NCBI RefSeq assembly: GCF_042214795.1
Contig: NZ_CP090177.1
Span: 2,976,001 to 3,040,000 of the forward strand
Length of the DNA: 64,000 nucleotides
Source of the DNA: Arcobacter iocasae
Lineage (GTDB): Bacteria > Campylobacterota > Campylobacteria > Campylobacterales > Arcobacteraceae
Direction: 5' to 3'
Part shown: positions 60,873 through 64,000 of the stretch, piece by piece
Numbering within the stretch: the first letter of the stretch is position 1
Layout: every line of letters starts with the position of its first letter
The notes under the pieces: model-generated
Told to the model about the DNA's origin: nothing
What the model saw: the letters and a program-made list of their open reading frames with translations, nothing else
Databases searched by the model: none
Made by a program: the position numbers and the translations under genes

Positions 60873-61934
60873 TTGCTTTTATACATACATATTCCATTTT
60901 GTGATAGTAAATGCTTTTATTGCGCATTTAACTCATATGTAGATAGATTTCACTTGAAACAAACTTATATGAAAGCTATTGAGAAACAACTAATTTACGA
61001 CATTGAACACTATTTAAAAGATGAAAAGATAGAGACAGTATTTATAGGTGGAGGAACTCCTAGTTGTGTAGATTTTAAAGAGTATAAAAATATTTTTAAA
61101 ATCATATCACCATATTTAATTGAAAACTGCGAAATAACAAGTGAAGCCAACCCAAATTCTGCAACAAAAGAATGGCTTCAAGGTATGAGAGATTTAGGTG
61201 TAAATAGAATCAGCTTTGGAGTACAAAGTTTTAATGATAAAAAACTAAAATACTTAAATCGAGCGCATAATAGTAATAGTGCTATAAGTGCTATACAAAA
61301 TGCCAAATGTATAGGTTTTAGTAGTATTAATTGTGATATTATTTACGGTGTACAAGGTGATAGCTTTGAAAAATTAAAATACGATTTTGATAAAATAAAT
61401 GAACAAAATATCGACCATATAAGTGCATATTCTTTGACCTTAGAAGAGGGTACAAAGTTCTTTAATAAATCCCATGTAAAAATAGATGATGAAGAACTAT
61501 CTTATAAGCTATTTGAGTATCTAAAAGGCTTAGGCTATGAACAATATGAGATTTCTAACTTCTCAAAGTCTAAAAACACTCAATCTAAACACAACTTTGG
61601 CTATTGGGAGTATACAAACTACTTAGGAATTGGAACAGGTGCTGTTGGCTTTGTAGATAATTTCAGATACTATCCCAATAAAAATATAGAACAATATATA
61701 GAAAACCCTATTTCTTATGAAAAAGAGTATATGGATGAAGTAGATATTAAAACAGAGAAAGTACTATTAGGTCTTAGATCTAATGTGGGAGTAAATTTAG
61801 CTATTTTTAATGAAAATGAATTAAAAAAAGTAGAAATATTAATCGAAGAAAAAAAGCTATACAAAGTAGATAATAAAATCTATAATTACAATTTTTTACT
61901 CTCAGATGAGATATCTTTATTTATATTAGATTAG
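60873..61934 (+). CDS. hemW: Radical SAM heme chaperone HemW
   Basis: HemW binds heme and a 4Fe-4S cluster and delivers heme to respiratory proteins. It is not a coproporphyrinogen oxidase. The 353-residue protein has the motif CDSKCFYC (near 10-17) followed by A rather than the extra Cys of HemN, and FIGGGTPS. GVQSFNDKKLKYLNRAH and SAYSLTLEEGT are also typical. The start is TTG with GGATT upstream. It diverges from rppH and is followed by prmC. Confidence 0.92.
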   Translation: MLLYIHIPFCDSKCFYCAFNSYVDRFHLKQTYMKAIEKQLIYDIEHYLKDEKIETVFIGGGTPSCVDFKEYKNIFKIISPYLIENCEITSEANPNSATKEWLQGMRDLGVNRISFGVQSFNDKKLKYLNRAHNSNSAISAIQNAKCIGFSSINCDIIYGVQGDSFEKLKYDFDKINEQNIDHISAYSLTLEEGTKFFNKSHVKIDDEELSYKLFEYLKGLGYEQYEISNFSKSKNTQSKHNFGYWEYTNYLGIGTGAVGFVDNFRYYPNKNIEQYIENPISYEKEYMDEVDIKTEKVLLGLRSNVGVNLAIFNENELKKVEILIEEKKLYKVDNKIYNYNFLLSDEISLFILD

Positions 61935-61993
61935 CTTCTATTAAAGAATAATTTATACTCTATATGTATAATACGGTTTTCAAAGGAGTTTAA

Positions 61994-62818
61994 TTGACAA
62001 TAAAAGAGACCATTAAAAAATATTCACAAGAGCTAAAAGAAGTAACACATATACCAGCAAAAGAAGTAGAAATATTGATTATGTTTCTACTAGAAAAAAA
62101 TGTTATTTGGATGCATTTAAATGGTAATTTTGAGTTTACAAAAGAGGAAGAACTAAAAGCTTTAGTTAAAAAAAGAGCCACACATTTTCCATTAGAATAT
62201 CTTACAAATAGAGTTTCTTTTTATGGTGAAACATTTATTATAAAACAGAATGTTTTAATACCTAGACCAGAGACTGAAATATTAGTTGAAAAAGCATTCG
62301 AAAAATTAAAACAAATAGAAAATCCAAAAGTAGTAGAAATTGGAACAGGAAGTGGAATAATTTCAGTAATGCTTTCAAAACTACTTCCCCAACTTAAAGT
62401 TACTGCAGTTGATATAAATGATGATGCCTTAGAATTAGCAAAAGAAAATACAAAAAAACACTCAGTTGAAAATCAAATTTCTTTTATAAAATCTGATTTA
62501 TTAAAAGAGGTTAGTGGAGATTTTGACATGTGTATTTCAAACCCACCATATATTTCAAATAATTATGTTTTACCACATAATGTTAAATACGAGCCTAAAA
62601 ATGCCCTTTTTGGAGGAGAAATTGGTGATGAACTTTTAAAAGATTTAATTGAAGAAGTTACATCAAAAAATATAAAATATCTATATTGTGAATATGGATA
62701 TGATCAAAGAGAATCTATAAAAAATTATATGAAAAAATTCAATGTAAAATCACTAGAGTTTTATAAAGACTATTCTGATTTTGACAGAGGGTTTTTAATT
62801 GAATTTAATACTAAATAA
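61994..62818 (+). CDS. prmC: Release factor glutamine methyltransferase
   Basis: PrmC methylates the GGQ glutamine of release factors RF1 and RF2. The 274-residue protein has a helical N-terminal domain (about 1-80), then PRPETEILVE, the SAM loop EIGTGSGIISV (near 115-125) and the catalytic NPPYIS (near 183-188). The start is TTG with a strong AAAGGAG site 6 nt before it. It ends 10 nt before the M3 peptidase gene, so the two probably share a transcript. Confidence 0.95.
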   Translation: MTIKETIKKYSQELKEVTHIPAKEVEILIMFLLEKNVIWMHLNGNFEFTKEEELKALVKKRATHFPLEYLTNRVSFYGETFIIKQNVLIPRPETEILVEKAFEKLKQIENPKVVEIGTGSGIISVMLSKLLPQLKVTAVDINDDALELAKENTKKHSVENQISFIKSDLLKEVSGDFDMCISNPPYISNNYVLPHNVKYEPKNALFGGEIGDELLKDLIEEVTSKNIKYLYCEYGYDQRESIKNYMKKFNVKSLEFYKDYSDFDRGFLIEFNTK

Positions 62819-62828
62819 AAGGAATAAT

Positions 62829-64000
62829 ATGTTTGAAGAATTTAATGTAAATAATTTAGATAAAACGAAAGAGTTGTTAGAAATAAAATTAAAAGAGTCA
62901 AAAGAGCAAATAGAAAAGCTTTTAGAAATAGAAAATAAAACTTACGATAACTTTGTAAAGCCATATCAAGAAATAGGGGAGTGCATAAATGAATTCTTAA
63001 CTCCTATGTTTCATATTGATTCTGTTAAAAATACAGAAATAACGACAAAAGTGCATGAAGAATGCCTTCCTTTGATTTCAAACTACTCAACTGAGTTAAG
63101 TCAAAATGTAAATATTTATACATCTTTAAAAGATATACAAGATAATGATAATACCTCTTTAAATGATATACAAAAAAAAGTCTTAGAAAATGAAATTAGA
63201 GACTTTGAATTATCAGGTTGTCATTTAAATAATAATTTAAAAAATAGACTTAAAGAGATAAATTTAAGACAAAGTGAGTTATCACACAAGTTTTCTCAAA
63301 ATCTATTAAATGCAACAAACTCATATGAAATGATAATTGAAGATTATGAAGATGTAAGAGAAATACCAGAGTCTGACCTAGAACTTGCCAAATTTGAAGA
63401 AGAAGGTAAAATAAAATATAAGTTTACATTACAAATGCCTTCTTATATAGCTTATATAACATATGGTAGCAATAGAGACAAAAGAGAAGAGATATATAAA
63501 GCATACTGCACTAGAGCCCCAGAAAATGGAAAAATCATTGAAGAAATACTTACATTAAAAGATGAAAAATCTAAAATACTAGGATTTGACTCATATGCAC
63601 AGTATTCACTAAGTACTAAAATGGCTAAATCAGAGGATGAAGTAATAGATTTCTTATATGAATTAGCTAAAAAAGGAAAAGTTGGTGGTAAGAATGAAGT
63701 TGAAGAGATAAAAGAGTTCGCTAAAAAAGATGGAATTGAAGAATTAAAATCTTTTGATTTATCTTATTATTCTGAAAAATTAAAAAAAGAAAAATATGAT
63801 TTAGATGAAGAATTATATAGACCATATTTTGAAAAAGAATCTGTTTTAAAAGGATTTTTCGAATTTCTAAATTCTATATTTGATATTGAATTTAAAGTAT
63901 CAAATACTCCTACTTGGGATGAGAAAGCAACGGCTTATGATATCTATGAAAGTGGAAAATTATCTTCTAGAATTTACATAGATTTAGAATCACGAAAAGA
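62829..64000 (+). CDS. M3 family oligopeptidase, N-terminal part (runs off the window)
   Basis: The first 390 residues match the helical N-terminal region of oligopeptidase A/PrlC-type M3 metallopeptidases. Recognisable parts are VLENEIRDFELSGCHLNNNLKNRL, YEMIIED and MPSYIAYITYGSNRDKREEIYKAYCTRAP. KSKILGFDSYAQYSLSTKMAKS is also of this type. The zinc motif HEFGH lies beyond the right edge, so catalytic status cannot be judged. AGGAATA precedes the ATG. Such enzymes degrade short cytosolic peptides, including cleaved signal peptides. Confidence 0.88.
   Translation, partial: MFEEFNVNNLDKTKELLEIKLKESKEQIEKLLEIENKTYDNFVKPYQEIGECINEFLTPMFHIDSVKNTEITTKVHEECLPLISNYSTELSQNVNIYTSLKDIQDNDNTSLNDIQKKVLENEIRDFELSGCHLNNNLKNRLKEINLRQSELSHKFSQNLLNATNSYEMIIEDYEDVREIPESDLELAKFEEEGKIKYKFTLQMPSYIAYITYGSNRDKREEIYKAYCTRAPENGKIIEEILTLKDEKSKILGFDSYAQYSLSTKMAKSEDEVIDFLYELAKKGKVGGKNEVEEIKEFAKKDGIEELKSFDLSYYSEKLKKEKYDLDEELYRPYFEKESVLKGFFEFLNSIFDIEFKVSNTPTWDEKATAYDIYESGKLSSRIYIDLESRK

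Overview
This 64 kb window is a stretch of chromosome from an AT-rich member of the Campylobacterota, most probably the Arcobacter group. The evidence is internal. HobA (the Campylobacterota-specific DnaA partner) and MqnC of the futalosine menaquinone pathway are present. The histidine kinases carry the H-box variants HEWRQPL and HQWRQPL. From memory, two gene orders match Campylobacter jejuni: hemW / rppH-lysC-hobA-holB-folP, and murF-like / metG-hyp-fbp-mobB / lipoprotein / slt-yggT-gltX. The species is inference. I see no rRNA, CRISPR array, insertion sequence or prophage. Coding density is very high, with many 1-20 nt overlaps, and no gap exceeds 300 nt.

Layout. 0-6.1 kb: a four-gene minus-strand operon (M20 peptidase, two RimK-like ATP-grasp ligases, the second with a ComEA-like helix-hairpin-helix tail, and a large M14 carboxypeptidase). 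This is the best candidate for an undescribed peptide-making or peptide-tagging system. 6.4-10 kb: argG, then S4 protein-trpD-tsaE-lptB. 10-19 kb: signalling genes (receiver with dead GGDEF, PAS kinase, two further receivers, two tiny genes) around kdsB and polA. 18.8-23.2 kb: argF-hemN-glcF-like-lgt. 23.4-26.3 kb: class III ribonucleotide reductase, with the glycyl-radical segment encoded by a separate 54-codon gene, and its activase. 26.3-29.2 kb: two-component pair and hemB. 29.2-33.3 kb: ribA-rsmG-small genes-glyS-lipoprotein. 33.3-35.5 kb: a 93-aa protein related to the N-terminus of the neighbouring HemD, a ComEA-like protein, a deoxyribosyltransferase-like protein and hemD. 35.6-35.8 kb: tRNA-fMet and tRNA-Gln from a consensus promoter. 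35.9-42.5 kb: ribBA, then the Na+-pump oxaloacetate decarboxylase genes oadG-oadA-oadB with pckA. 42.8-64 kb: S24 regulator, degenerate MurF-like protein, metG, fbp, mobB, degenerate Slt, yggT, degenerate gltX, M16, mqnC, bamA, tyrA, folP, holB, hobA, lysC, rppH, hemW, prmC and the start of an M3 oligopeptidase.

Most genes are housekeeping: heme (hemB, hemD, hemN, hemW), riboflavin (ribA, ribBA), arginine (argF, argG), translation (glyS, metG, prmC, tsaE, rsmG) and envelope (lgt, lptB, kdsB, bamA). The unusual biology lies in four places: the ATP-grasp/peptidase operon; the split NrdD; full-length but catalytically eroded family members (GltX, Slt, MurF-like, GGDEF); and very small genes. All functional calls come from reading translations and motifs; no database search was run.
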